A DNA stretch of 64,000 nucleotides, taken from positions 372,001 to 436,000 of the forward strand of contig NZ_JAIEUJ010000001.1 of the NCBI RefSeq assembly GCF_019802285.1, in the 5' to 3' direction. Below the pieces are notes generated by a model. The model saw nothing but the letters and a program-made list of their open reading frames with translations. It was not told where the DNA came from and made no database searches. How positions within the stretch are numbered: position 1 is the stretch's first letter; each line of letters begins with the position of its first letter. This DNA is from Novilysobacter antarcticus. GTDB lineage: Bacteria; Pseudomonadota; Gammaproteobacteria; Xanthomonadales; Xanthomonadaceae. The position numbers and the translations under genes were made by a program. Of the stretch, positions 17,938 to 26,379 are shown piece after piece.

Positions 17938-19686
17938 ATGACACTATCGAAATCAACAGCGACGCCGGCCGGACCGGGACGTTCCGTGTCAGGACGTTTG
18001 GCCGTCCTGATGCTGTTTTTCCTGTTGCCAGGGCTGGTGATGGCGATGGCCGGACAGGCCGCCAGTGCGCCTCCGCCGGGAACTCTAGCCCAGCTCACGG
18101 TGTCCCGCCTGGATCCGGAACCGGCTCCGGTGGCGGTTGTCGACGGCGCGTCGGATGCGGGATTCGCCCCCGTTGCAGGCGGAATAATCCACGAGTTCAC
18201 GCCCCGGCCGCGCTGGTGGAGAATCACCGCGGACCGTTGGGTGAGCGCGACGGATCAGCCGCAGCTGGTGTTGCATTCCCCGGGTCACAACACGGTGGAA
18301 GCCTGGCTGCCCGGCAGCAGCGCGCCGATTACGCGTGCGCTGCTTGGCCCCGACGCCGACCACGGCTTTTCCAGCCGCGGCCTGGTGATTCCGCTTCCCT
18401 CGGGACTGGCGGCAGGGGAGTCCATCTACTTGCGCGTCCAGTCCCCGGTCAGCACGCCGATGGCGGTATCGATCGAGTCGCTCTACGAGGTCCATCGTGC
18501 CGACCTGGCCCATGTAGCGTGGCGGGCGGTATTGCTGGGCGGTCTGGGGTTGATGGCGCTGCTGGCACTGGGATTCTGGATCGGTATCGGCGAGCGCGGT
18601 TATGCGTACCTGAGTCTGGGCATGCTCGCCCAGGTCGGATTCTTTGCCACCCACAGTGGCGATATCCGCATGGTGCCGGCGTTGGCGGAGCAACTCGGCG
18701 CGGACTGGCGGTTGCCGCGCCTGTTCGTGGTGGCCATTGCGATCCTCAGCGTGGTCTTCCTCACCCGCTATCTGAACATGCGGGCCCGGCAGCCGGCGTT
18801 GTGGAAGATGGTGTCGGTCTGCGTGGCCCTGTTCGCGATATTTACAGTCAGTACCTGGCTCAGCGAGGCCGAGTGGGTGCCGGTGGTGGGCAACCTGATA
18901 TTGCTGCTCGGAGCGGTGCTGATCATGGTGGCGGCCGTGCATGGCTGCCTTCAACGCCGGCGCTCGGCGTACTTCGTGTTGGTGGCGTGGCTGCCGATGA
19001 TGGCGCTGTTGATCGTCCGGGTGGGCGAGACCAGCGGTCTGTGGTCGGGGCCGCCCTGGCTGATGCATGCTCTGCCGGGCACGTTGGTGCTTGCGGGCCT
19101 GGTTTTCATGATCGGACTGAGCGATACCCTGCAGCAATTGCGTCGCGATCGTGATCGTGCCAGCCGCTTGGCGAGCGTGGATGTGCTCACCGGTTCGATG
19201 TCGCGACCCGCGATACAGAACCGCCTCCAGGCCTGCGTGGAGGAATCGCATCGCCGGAGGATTCCAATGTCGGTGGTGTTCTTCGATATCGACCGGTTCA
19301 AGCGCATCAACGATGAGTACGGGCACGGCATCGGCGATTCATGCCTGAAAATCATTGCCCTGCGAACCCGCAACCGGCTGCGGACCTACGACAGCCTTGG
19401 TCGCTGGGGCGGAGACGAGTTGCTGGTGGTGTTGCCCGATACCCATCTGGAGGAGGCAATGGGAGTTGCAGAGAACCTGCGCTCGGCGGTCAATTGTCGC
19501 CCGCTTTCGATCGACGGCCACCTCTTCGATGCCTCGCTCAGCCTGGGTGTCGCCGAGCTCGCCGAGGGCGAGACCGCGGCGCAGCTTCTCGATCGCGTCG
19601 ATGCCGCGTTGTACGCCAGTAAGGCCGCTGGCCGGGACCGGGTTACCGGCCGGGTGCCGGTGGTGGCGGCTGCCGAACCAGCCTAG
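17938..19686 (+). CDS. Membrane diguanylate cyclase (7TMR-DISM, GGDEF)
   Basis: From ATG 17938 the 582-residue product has a signal peptide, a periplasmic beta-rich sensor of the 7TMR-DISMED2 type (about residues 45-180), seven hydrophobic helices (about 195-385) and a C-terminal GGDEF domain. The active-site signature is GGDEL at residue ~491, and an RTYD inhibitory I-site lies exactly five residues before it, so an active, product-inhibited c-di-GMP synthase is inferred. GGGGGCGT precedes the ATG. The convergent M23 gene ends 16 nt away. Confidence 0.88.
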   Translation: MTLSKSTATPAGPGRSVSGRLAVLMLFFLLPGLVMAMAGQAASAPPPGTLAQLTVSRLDPEPAPVAVVDGASDAGFAPVAGGIIHEFTPRPRWWRITADRWVSATDQPQLVLHSPGHNTVEAWLPGSSAPITRALLGPDADHGFSSRGLVIPLPSGLAAGESIYLRVQSPVSTPMAVSIESLYEVHRADLAHVAWRAVLLGGLGLMALLALGFWIGIGERGYAYLSLGMLAQVGFFATHSGDIRMVPALAEQLGADWRLPRLFVVAIAILSVVFLTRYLNMRARQPALWKMVSVCVALFAIFTVSTWLSEAEWVPVVGNLILLLGAVLIMVAAVHGCLQRRRSAYFVLVAWLPMMALLIVRVGETSGLWSGPPWLMHALPGTLVLAGLVFMIGLSDTLQQLRRDRDRASRLASVDVLTGSMSRPAIQNRLQACVEESHRRRIPMSVVFFDIDRFKRINDEYGHGIGDSCLKIIALRTRNRLRTYDSLGRWGGDELLVVLPDTHLEEAMGVAENLRSAVNCRPLSIDGHLFDASLSLGVAELAEGETAAQLLDRVDAALYASKAAGRDRVTGRVPVVAAAEPA

Positions 19687-19702
19687 TCGCGGGCTGACGC
19701 GC

Positions 19703-20593
19703 TCAGTGCGACCGCTCGAGCACCAGCAGCGGATCCACGCGCACGTCCAGCCAGTTCATGCCCCAATGCAGGTGAGGGCCGGTTGCACGTCCGGTGGCGC
19801 CAACCGCGGCGATCACTTGGCCTTGCTCGACGCGGTCGCCCACTGCCACGTCCATGCGCGAGAGGTGGAGGAAGTTCGAGCTGACACCGTGGCCATGGTC
19901 CAGCAGAATCGTACCGCCGGTCAGGTATAGGTCGTCGGCAAAGGTCACTACGCCGGCGGCGGGCGCCTTCACCGGCGTGCCCGCAGGCACGGCGATATCC
20001 ATGCCGGAGTGGGCCGCGCCGGGCGTTCCGTTGTACACGCGCTGGTTGCCGAATCGCCCGCTGATGCGGCCCGCGACCGGCCAGATGAACGCCTGGGTGA
20101 AATCCGTTCGGGCATCCTCCCGCTTGCGCGCGGCGGTGACCAGCGCCTGCTCGCGCGCAATCCTGGCCGCGAGCGCCGGTGCCGGTTTCACCGTGCTGGG
20201 CGGTACGCCGTTGACGCGCTCAATCGGCCAGTCGCGGGGTTTCACCGTAATCGTCGCCGTGGTGGGTTCGCCATCCGGCGGCGTGACCTCCACTTTGGCG
20301 GCGTCTGACGCATCACGCGCGATGCCGAAGACCACGGTGCCGTATGGCGTCACCCGCAGATCCCGCCCCGAGTGGCGGACGCGGCTGCCGACCGGCACCT
20401 TTCCGATCACCAGAGAACCCTGTTCGACGCTGGCCGGGAAAACGATAGTCTCTTTGCTCGTCGCTGAAGAGGAAGCGGTCGGACGTGCATCGACTGCGAC
20501 CGGATCCGCCGGAACCGCCCCCGCCGTGGTTATCGCGGTGCTGCAGGCACAAGCGGACAGGACCAGCAGAGTGGCCGCGACACCTGCCCTCAT
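19703..20593 (-). CDS. M23 (LytM-type) peptidase lipoprotein
   Basis: The 296-residue protein starts at ATG 20593 with a short leader ending in the lipobox LSAC (Cys15). The C-terminal half is a LytM/M23 domain: GRFGNQRVYNG, HSGMDIAVPAGTPV (HxxxD) and HLHWGM (HxH), so all zinc ligands are present and cell-wall endopeptidase activity is plausible. The middle (DWPIERVNGVPPSTVKP) is the conserved linker of this proteobacterial subfamily. It overlaps the dihydroorotase stop by 4 nt (ATGA), so it is translationally coupled to pyrC. Confidence 0.9.
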   Translation of the reverse strand: MRAGVAATLLVLSACACSTAITTAGAVPADPVAVDARPTASSSATSKETIVFPASVEQGSLVIGKVPVGSRVRHSGRDLRVTPYGTVVFGIARDASDAAKVEVTPPDGEPTTATITVKPRDWPIERVNGVPPSTVKPAPALAARIAREQALVTAARKREDARTDFTQAFIWPVAGRISGRFGNQRVYNGTPGAAHSGMDIAVPAGTPVKAPAAGVVTFADDLYLTGGTILLDHGHGVSSNFLHLSRMDVAVGDRVEQGQVIAAVGATGRATGPHLHWGMNWLDVRVDPLLVLERSH

Positions 20594-21942
20594 CGGTCGA
20601 ACACCAGACGCTGGCCATTCGGCGAGCCGACCAGGCGCTCGCCGTCCCACGCCAGCGTGCCGTTGACCCAGGTGGCACCGATGCGGCTGTGGAAGGTCTT
20701 GCCCTCAAACGGCGACCAGCCGCATTTGGACAGCACGTCCTCGCGGCGGACCGTCAGCGGCACGTCGTCGATCAGAACCAGGTCGGCGGCATAGCCTTCG
20801 CGCAGGAAACCGCGCTGGCTGACGTCGAACAACTGGGCGGGTGCGTGGGCAAATTTCTGCACCACCTGCGCGGTTGTGAGGTGCCCCTCGTGGACCAGTT
20901 CTAGTGCCGCGTTGAGCGCGTACTGGACCAATGGCAAACCGCTGGGCGCGCGGGTATAGACGTTCTGCTTCTCTTCCAGTAGATGGGGTGCGTGGTCGGT
21001 CGCGAGCACATCGATCACGTCATCGGCCAGCGCGCGGATCAGCGCCTCGCGATCGGCCGGGTCCTTGATTGCCGGGTTGCACTTGATCAGGTGGCCGAGC
21101 GTGGCGTAGTCGTTGCGATCGAAGCGCAGGAAGTGGATGCAGGTCTCGGCGGTGATCTGCTTGCGGCTGCCGTCGGCGCGAATCAGCGGGCCGCGCTCGA
21201 ACAGCGCCAGCTCGTCAGCGGTGGAAATGTGCAGCACGTGCAGCCGGGTGCCATGGCGGCGGGCCAGTTCGATGGCCAGCCGGGTCGACTTGATGCACGC
21301 CTCGCGCGAGCGGATATCGGGGTGGCATTCGGCCGGGATGTCGTCGCCGTATTTGGCCTTGTAGACCGCGGTCGCCGCCTCGATCATCGGCGTGTCTTCG
21401 CAGTGGGTAATGATCGGCGTGGGGACGTCGCGGAAAACCGCGTCCAGCACCTCGGGATCATCGACCAGCATGTTGCCGGTGGACGCGCCCATGAACACCT
21501 TGACCCCCGGCGCCGAGCGGGGATCCAGTCGCTGGATGGCCTCCAGGTTGTCGGTGCTGGTCCCCAGGTAGAAGCCGTAGTTTCCCCAAACGCGGCCTGC
21601 GGCTCGTGCGTACTTGTCCTCCAGCGCGGTCGCGTCCAGCGTTGGCGGACTGGTGTTGGGCATGTCCATGAAGCTGGTCAGTCCGCCGGCCACGGCGGCG
21701 CCGGACTCAACAGCCATGTCGGCCTTGTACTCCATTCCCGGCTCCCGGAAGTGGACCTGATCGTCGATCATGCCCGGCAACAGCCTGCGACCGGCCGCGT
21801 CGACCACCGTCTCGCCGTGCCGGGCCGACAGGCCGGGAGCGATCTCGGTGATGCGGCCGTCCGCAATGCGCAGGTCGGAATCGAACTCGCGGCCTTCATT
21901 GACCAAGCGGGCATTGACGATAAGCGTGGCGGGGGATGACAT
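20590..21942 (-). CDS. pyrC: Dihydroorotase (class I type)
   Basis: The 450-residue amidohydrolase starts at ATG 21942 with GAGGA upstream. It has the class I pattern: DDQVHFREPG, MDMPNT, the carboxylated-lysine region GVKVFMG, THCED, LHVLHIS and ATDHAPH. The first histidine of the usual HxH metal pair is Gln here (QVH), while the other ligands are intact. Dihydroorotase closes carbamoyl-aspartate to dihydroorotate in pyrimidine synthesis; related enzymes are allantoinases and hydantoinases, so a different ring substrate is not excluded. It sits between yidD and an M23 lipoprotein gene, not with other pyr genes. Confidence 0.85.
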   Translation of the reverse strand: MSSPATLIVNARLVNEGREFDSDLRIADGRITEIAPGLSARHGETVVDAAGRRLLPGMIDDQVHFREPGMEYKADMAVESGAAVAGGLTSFMDMPNTSPPTLDATALEDKYARAAGRVWGNYGFYLGTSTDNLEAIQRLDPRSAPGVKVFMGASTGNMLVDDPEVLDAVFRDVPTPIITHCEDTPMIEAATAVYKAKYGDDIPAECHPDIRSREACIKSTRLAIELARRHGTRLHVLHISTADELALFERGPLIRADGSRKQITAETCIHFLRFDRNDYATLGHLIKCNPAIKDPADREALIRALADDVIDVLATDHAPHLLEEKQNVYTRAPSGLPLVQYALNAALELVHEGHLTTAQVVQKFAHAPAQLFDVSQRGFLREGYAADLVLIDDVPLTVRREDVLSKCGWSPFEGKTFHSRIGATWVNGTLAWDGERLVGSPNGQRLVFDR

Positions 21943-21970
21943 TGATGGAAGTCCTCGGGAAAGGGGGGCG

Positions 21971-22192
21971 TCAGGACGCAGGTGGGACCGGATCATTGCC
22001 GCCCGGGTGCAGCGGATGGCAACGCAGGATGCGGCGCAACGCCAGCCAGCCGCCCTTGAGCGCGCCGAAGCGGGCGATCGCCTGCATCGCGTACTCCGAG
22101 CAGGTGGGGTGGAACCGGCAGCGTGGCCCCAGCAAGGGACTGATCCAGCGCTTGTATCCTCGCAGCAGCGCGATGAGCAGTCGGTCAATCAC
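21971..22192 (-). CDS. yidD: Membrane protein insertion efficiency factor YidD
   Basis: The 73-residue protein matches the YidD family: an N-terminal amphipathic helix ([18 protein letters not shown]), the three conserved cysteines in [12 protein letters not shown] and RCHPLHPGG, and the usual length. YidD assists YidC-dependent insertion of membrane proteins. In most bacteria it lies between rnpA and yidC; here it is upstream of pyrC with a 28-nt gap. Confidence 0.95.
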   Translation of the reverse strand: MIDRLLIALLRGYKRWISPLLGPRCRFHPTCSEYAMQAIARFGALKGGWLALRRILRCHPLHPGGNDPVPPAS

Positions 22193-22401
22193 GGTGATCC
22201 ATGTCAGGCAGTCGTCACGCGCGAAATGTAGAATGAAGGGAATAACCGCTCTGTCCAGCAGCGGGAGCGTTGGCCTTGCAGCCGGCGCCTGACGGGTGAA
22301 TAACTTGCGGCATCGTTCTCGCGTAGTTGCCGCGGGTGCTGGGGCAGGGTATAACAGCGCGCTTTCCCGTCACAAGGGAACCGAAACAGGACAGGTGGCT
22401 C

Positions 22402-23385
22402 GTGGCCGTTAAAAAATCCGCGACGAAGGTCGCCAAGACAACCAAGATCACGTCCGATCTGGCCCCAGGCAAGACCGCGGCCAAGAAGACGGCAAAGGCA
22501 GCGAAGTCTCCCGCCGCCCCCAAGTCCGCCGCAGCCGCTGAACCGGCGGCCAAGTCCCCATCCAAGACGGCTCCTGCCAGCAAGGCGGCCGCGAAAAAGA
22601 AGGTAGCCAGTACCATCGACAGCAAGCCGAGTGCCAAGAAAACGACCACCAAATCCGCTGCCGCGACGAAGAAGGCGCCGGTAGCCAAGAAAGCCGCAGC
22701 CAAAAAGGTTGCCCTGAAAAAGGAAGCGCCCACCAAGAGCGTAGCGGCGACGCCCGCTCCGGCGAAAAAGGCGCCAGCCAAGAAAACCGCAGTGAAAAAA
22801 GTCGCCAAATCGCCCGCAAAAACTGCCGCTCCGGTAAACGAGCCGGTTAAATCCGCCGCGCCGGCCAAGCGCCGTCTGAGCAAGGTGGCGGTCGCGGTTG
22901 TGGGCAAGCCGCAGGCGCCCGCGCCAAAGACGAAGTTCAAGGTGATCCCGCACAAGATCGACAAGGCATCGGGTCGCCCGATCGTGCCGAAGGACTATTT
23001 CCCGTCGGTCGAGGAGGAATACATGAGCGCTCTGCAGCTCGAGTACTTCCGCCAGCGCCTGCTGCAGTGGCGTGACGACCTGGTCGAAGAGTCCAAGCAG
23101 ACCATCGAGAACCTGAAGGATGAAGTCCGTGACGTGGGCGACGAGGCCGAGCGCGCGACCCGCGAGACCGAGAACTCGCTGGAACTTCGGACCCGGGACC
23201 GCTACCGCAAGCTGATCAGCAAGATCGACAGCACGCTCAAGCGCGTGGATACCGGTGATTACGGCTATTGCGTGGATACCGGTGAGGAAATCGGTCTGGA
23301 GCGGCTGGATGCCCGGTTGACCGCCGAACGCACGATCGATGCGCAGGAACGTTGGGAGCACCTGCGCAAGCAGATGGGTGACTGA
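22402..23385 (+). CDS. dksA: DksA-family RNA polymerase-binding protein with Lys/Ala-rich tail
   Basis: Start GTG 22402 is chosen for the AGGTGG site upstream and an N-terminus AVKKSATKVAK. Residues 1 to ~185 are a low-complexity tail of repeated Ala/Lys/Pro (AAKKVALKK, APAKKTAVKK) like histone H1 or AlgP tails. From ~207 on is the DksA core: coiled coil (LEYFRQRLLQWRDDLVEES) with acidic tip (DVGDEAERATRE) and C-terminal helix. Of the four zinc-finger cysteines only the first remains (YGYCVDTGEEIG; the second pair reads TIDA), so zinc binding is not expected. DksA works with ppGpp at rRNA and amino-acid promoters. Confidence 0.92.
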   Translation: MAVKKSATKVAKTTKITSDLAPGKTAAKKTAKAAKSPAAPKSAAAAEPAAKSPSKTAPASKAAAKKKVASTIDSKPSAKKTTTKSAAATKKAPVAKKAAAKKVALKKEAPTKSVAATPAPAKKAPAKKTAVKKVAKSPAKTAAPVNEPVKSAAPAKRRLSKVAVAVVGKPQAPAPKTKFKVIPHKIDKASGRPIVPKDYFPSVEEEYMSALQLEYFRQRLLQWRDDLVEESKQTIENLKDEVRDVGDEAERATRETENSLELRTRDRYRKLISKIDSTLKRVDTGDYGYCVDTGEEIGLERLDARLTAERTIDAQERWEHLRKQMGD

Positions 23386-23432
23386 CCCGGCTGCGTTGTG
23401 CGGCCGTGTCGCGCACAGCGCGCCCTATCCGG

Positions 23433-23456
23433 AACCCCGCCCATGGCGGGGTTTTT
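23433..23456 (+). terminator. Rho-independent terminator after dksA
   Basis: AACCCCGCC ATGG CGGGGTTTTT forms a stable short hairpin with a T-run about 50 nt after the dksA stop; the convergent sufE gene ends just beyond it. Confidence 0.9.
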
Positions 23457-23478
23457 CCGTTTACGGGCTAGCGATAAC

Positions 23479-23937
23479 TCAAGTTTCCCCCAACGCTTGC
23501 TTGGCGGTCTCGCGGATGAAGGCGAGCAGGGCCGCCAGGCCGTTGTTGCGAGTGGGCGAGAGGTGCTTGGCCAGGCCGATATCGCCGATGTAATCCGCAT
23601 CGGTGGCGACGATCTCGCTGGCGCTGCGGCCGGAATAGACGCGCAACGCCAGGTAGATAAGGCCGGAGACGATGGCTGAATCGCTGATGGCATGGAAGTC
23701 GAGCTTGTCGGTATTGCCGCTGCTCACGATCCAGACCATCGACTGGCAACCGAGCAGGCGATGCTCCTCGGTCTTCAATTCGGGGGGAAGGTCCGGCAGT
23801 TTCCGTCCCAGGTCGATGAGGTACTGGTAACGCTCCGACCAGTCACCGAAGAACGCGAACTCGTCGTGAATGGCGGCTTGCGCTTCGGCAGCGCTGGGTT
23901 CCAGTGGGAACGGAGTCGGCAGGTTGGCTTCAGACAC
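23479..23937 (-). CDS. sufE: SufE cysteine desulfuration protein
   Basis: The 152-residue product is a SufE-family sulfur acceptor that takes persulfide from a cysteine desulfurase. The catalytic cysteine is Cys64 in LLGCQSMVW. The conserved segments ERYQYLIDLGRKLPDLP and GLIYLALRVYSG are present. The rest of the suf operon is not here, which is common for the free-standing sufE of Xanthomonadaceae. It is followed by the shared terminator region and preceded by cysS in the same direction, 116 nt away. Confidence 0.95.
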   Translation of the reverse strand: MSEANLPTPFPLEPSAAEAQAAIHDEFAFFGDWSERYQYLIDLGRKLPDLPPELKTEEHRLLGCQSMVWIVSSGNTDKLDFHAISDSAIVSGLIYLALRVYSGRSASEIVATDADYIGDIGLAKHLSPTRNNGLAALLAFIRETAKQALGET

Positions 23938-24053
23938 GGTACGGCTCGCTTTGAAAAATGGGTGGTTCGCGCCAACGGATTGGTAGCGGCGAGACGGGGA
24001 GTCCAGGAGGGAAACCGGTCAACCCGTAAAGATGCGGCAGAGCGTGAACCGGT

Positions 24054-25478
24054 TCAGGCACGTTTCCAGCGCACGCCTGACGGCGTGTCTTCAAGCACCA
24101 CGCCTTCGGTTGCCAGCTGGTCGCGAATGGCGTCGGCGCGGGCGAAGTCCTTGGCGGCCTTGGCGGCGGTGCGCTCGTCGATCAGCGCCTGGATATGGGC
24201 ATCGTCATCGCCGCCGCGGTTGAACCACGCTTCGGGCGACTGCTGCAGCAGCCCGAGCGCGCGTCCTGCGGCGCGCAGCTCGGTCGCGGACGCCAGCAGC
24301 GGGGCCAACTGTGCCGGGTTTGGGTTTTCGCCTGCAGCAGCGAGCGTGTTGCGCATCCCGCGCGCCCTGGTAGCGATGGATGCCAGCTCCGACAGCGCCT
24401 GTGGCGTATTGAGGTCGTCGTCCAGCGCCGCTTCGATCGCGGCCGGTATCGGCACATCCACAGTACTGGCCGGCGCGGCATCGCCCGCGAGCGCATCGAT
24501 GTCGCGCATAGTGCCGTACAGGCGGTCCAGGGTGCGCGTGGAGCGCTCGATCAGCGCATCCGACCAGTCCAATGGTTGACGGTAGTGGGCGGACAGCAGG
24601 GCGTAGCGCAGTGCTTCAGGTGGGTGCCTTTGCACCAGGTCATGGACGCGCTCGATGTTGCCGACCGACTTGCTCATCTTCGCGCCGTCGAAGTTAAGCA
24701 TGCCGTTGTGCAGCCACCAGCGCGCGAACGGCTTCCCACCATGGGCGCACTCGCTCTGAGCGATCTCGTTCTCGTGGTGGGGGAACTGCAGATCCACGCC
24801 GCCGGCATGGATATCGATGGTCTCGCCCAGATGGACGGCCGCCATTGCGGAGCATTCGATGTGCCAGCCGGGGCGGCCTCGGCCCCACGGCGATTCCCAG
24901 CCCGGCAGCCCTTCGTCGGAGGGCTTCCACAGGACGAAATCACCGGGGTCGCGCTTGTAGGGCGCCACGTCCACGCGTGCGCCGGCGAGCATGTCCTCGA
25001 TGTTGCGACGCGAGAGCTTGCCGTACCCCTCGAAGCTGGAAACGGCGAACAGCACGTGGCCTTCGGCTGCGTAGGCATGCCCGGAGGCGATCAGCTGCTC
25101 GATCATCGCGATCATCGGGCCGATGTGTGCGGTCGCCTCAGGCTCGATGTCCGGCGGAGCGACGCCCAGAGCGGCCATGTCGTCGCGGTATGCCGCGGCA
25201 AAGCGGTCGGTGATGACCGAGATCGGCACCTGCTGCTCGCGTGCGGCGGCGTTGATCTTGTCGTCCACGTCGGTGATGTTGCGGGCATAGGTCAGCGCGC
25301 CGTAGCGCCGCCGCAACAGATCCGCCAGCACACCGAAGACCACCGGGCCGCGTGCATTGCCGATATGGACGTAGTTGTAGACCGTCGGCCCGCAGACATA
25401 CATCGTCGGGTTGCCCGGGTCGGTCGGCGCAAACGCTTCGAGCCGTCGGCTCAGGCTGTTGTAGAGGTGCAGGCTCAT
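24054..25478 (-). CDS. cysS: Cysteinyl-tRNA synthetase
   Basis: The 474-residue class I synthetase has the HIGH signature as YVHIGNARG, the zinc ligands CGPTVYN and CSAMA, the cysteine-binding WHIECSAMA region and KMSKS in [11 protein letters not shown]. The C-terminal DALR-type anticodon region ends with the usual short tail ([11 protein letters not shown]). Length and motif spacing are normal for the family. Confidence 0.98.
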   Translation of the reverse strand: MSLHLYNSLSRRLEAFAPTDPGNPTMYVCGPTVYNYVHIGNARGPVVFGVLADLLRRRYGALTYARNITDVDDKINAAAREQQVPISVITDRFAAAYRDDMAALGVAPPDIEPEATAHIGPMIAMIEQLIASGHAYAAEGHVLFAVSSFEGYGKLSRRNIEDMLAGARVDVAPYKRDPGDFVLWKPSDEGLPGWESPWGRGRPGWHIECSAMAAVHLGETIDIHAGGVDLQFPHHENEIAQSECAHGGKPFARWWLHNGMLNFDGAKMSKSVGNIERVHDLVQRHPPEALRYALLSAHYRQPLDWSDALIERSTRTLDRLYGTMRDIDALAGDAAPASTVDVPIPAAIEAALDDDLNTPQALSELASIATRARGMRNTLAAAGENPNPAQLAPLLASATELRAAGRALGLLQQSPEAWFNRGGDDDAHIQALIDERTAAKAAKDFARADAIRDQLATEGVVLEDTPSGVRWKRA

Positions 25479-25630
25479 GGCACACGGGAAAGGGACGTTG
25501 CGGCATTCTAGCGTTCACAGGCCGACGGGTCAGCCGCGCGGCCGGCTGGCGTCACTACAGCGCTGATTCATTTGTCGCCGTCCCTGGCCGCATACACTTG
25601 GGCATCCAGTCGCTCGAGTCCGCCAATACG

Positions 25631-26086
25631 ATGATGTGTCTTCGCCTGCTGCCCCTGTTGCTGTTCGCCGTGGCAGCGGCTCCCGCCAGCGCACAGGACG
25701 TGACCCTCACCCAGCTGGAGAACGTGCGCTTCGCCTATGCGCAGGTGTTGCGGGTGACGCCGGTGTACCAGACCCTCACCGCAACGGCGATGGTGGAGAC
25801 CTGCACGCCGGACCCGGAGGACGAAGACGTGGGTTCCCGCCTGTCGCGGGTCGTGGGAGCGGTGAGGGGTGTCCTGGGTCGCGAGCCCGACGAGCCCGAG
25901 GAAGCGAACGAGCGCGATTGCGCGGTGGTGCCGGTCCGACGCGAGTTCCAGCGCCCGATCGCGTATGACGTGGACTATGTCTACAAGGGCTCCAAGTACC
26001 GGTCGCGCCTCGCCGAGGATCCGGGCAATCGCCTGCGGATCCGCATTGGCGTTACTCCTGTTGTCAGCAGCAATCGCGAAAACTAG
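25631..26086 (+). CDS. Exported protein of unknown function
   Basis: The 151-residue product starts at two adjacent ATG codons (25631, 25634) with a standard signal peptide cut after APASAQ. The mature part has two cysteines (ETCTPDP and ERDCAV) and a C-terminal segment IAYDVDYVYKGSKYRSRL that resembles the end of glycine-zipper 2TM outer-membrane proteins of the same family of bacteria, but the glycine zipper itself is absent. The Shine-Dalgarno signal is poor. No function can be assigned. Confidence 0.65.
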   Translation: MMCLRLLPLLLFAVAAAPASAQDVTLTQLENVRFAYAQVLRVTPVYQTLTATAMVETCTPDPEDEDVGSRLSRVVGAVRGVLGREPDEPEEANERDCAVVPVRREFQRPIAYDVDYVYKGSKYRSRLAEDPGNRLRIRIGVTPVVSSNREN

Positions 26087-26142
26087 CCGGTATTCGCAAG
26101 CCACTTGCGGTGCCCGCCGCTGCGTGCGAGGATCAGCGGTCA

Positions 26143-26247
26143 ATGATTGCCATCCGCGCCAACGCCGACATCCTGACCTCCGCCTACATGGCGGCGGGCA
26201 TGACCTCGCGCGCGCGCCGACCGTTGCCCACCACTCCGGCCGGGTAG
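26143..26247 (+). CDS. Candidate 34-codon leader peptide upstream of the arg cluster
   Basis: A short frame begins at ATG 26143, 10 nt after GAGGA, and ends TAG at 26247. Near its end it has three arginine codons in four (RARR), and a strong terminator follows 38 nt later, before the argF' gene. This is the layout of a transcription-attenuation leader, but no convincing antiterminator pairing was found by eye and the arginine content (five of 34) is modest. It may be coincidence. Confidence 0.25.
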   Translation: MIAIRANADILTSAYMAAGMTSRARRPLPTTPAG

Positions 26248-26284
26248 CTCATCGCACGTGCACGCAAGACAAGCGTCACAGACG

Positions 26285-26318
26285 AAAAAAAGCCCAGCCA
26301 CCGAGCTGGGTTTTTTTG
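26285..26318 (+). terminator. Rho-independent terminator upstream of argF'
   Basis: CCCAGC CACCGA GCTGGG with seven A before and seven T after gives a strong hairpin, active in either direction. It may end the transcript of the 25631 gene or act as an attenuator for the arg cluster starting 62 nt downstream. The rest of 26087-26379 holds only the candidate leader. Confidence 0.85.
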
Positions 26319-26379
26319 TTCCCGGCGCCCGCATTCCCCGCCGTCTCCTTCAACCGCTCACTCACCTCCGGACTGACGC

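Noticed and set aside
22204-23361. Minus-strand frame rich in Gly/Arg opposite dksA
   Set aside because: It mirrors the Lys/Ala codon repeats of the DksA tail and has no independent evidence.
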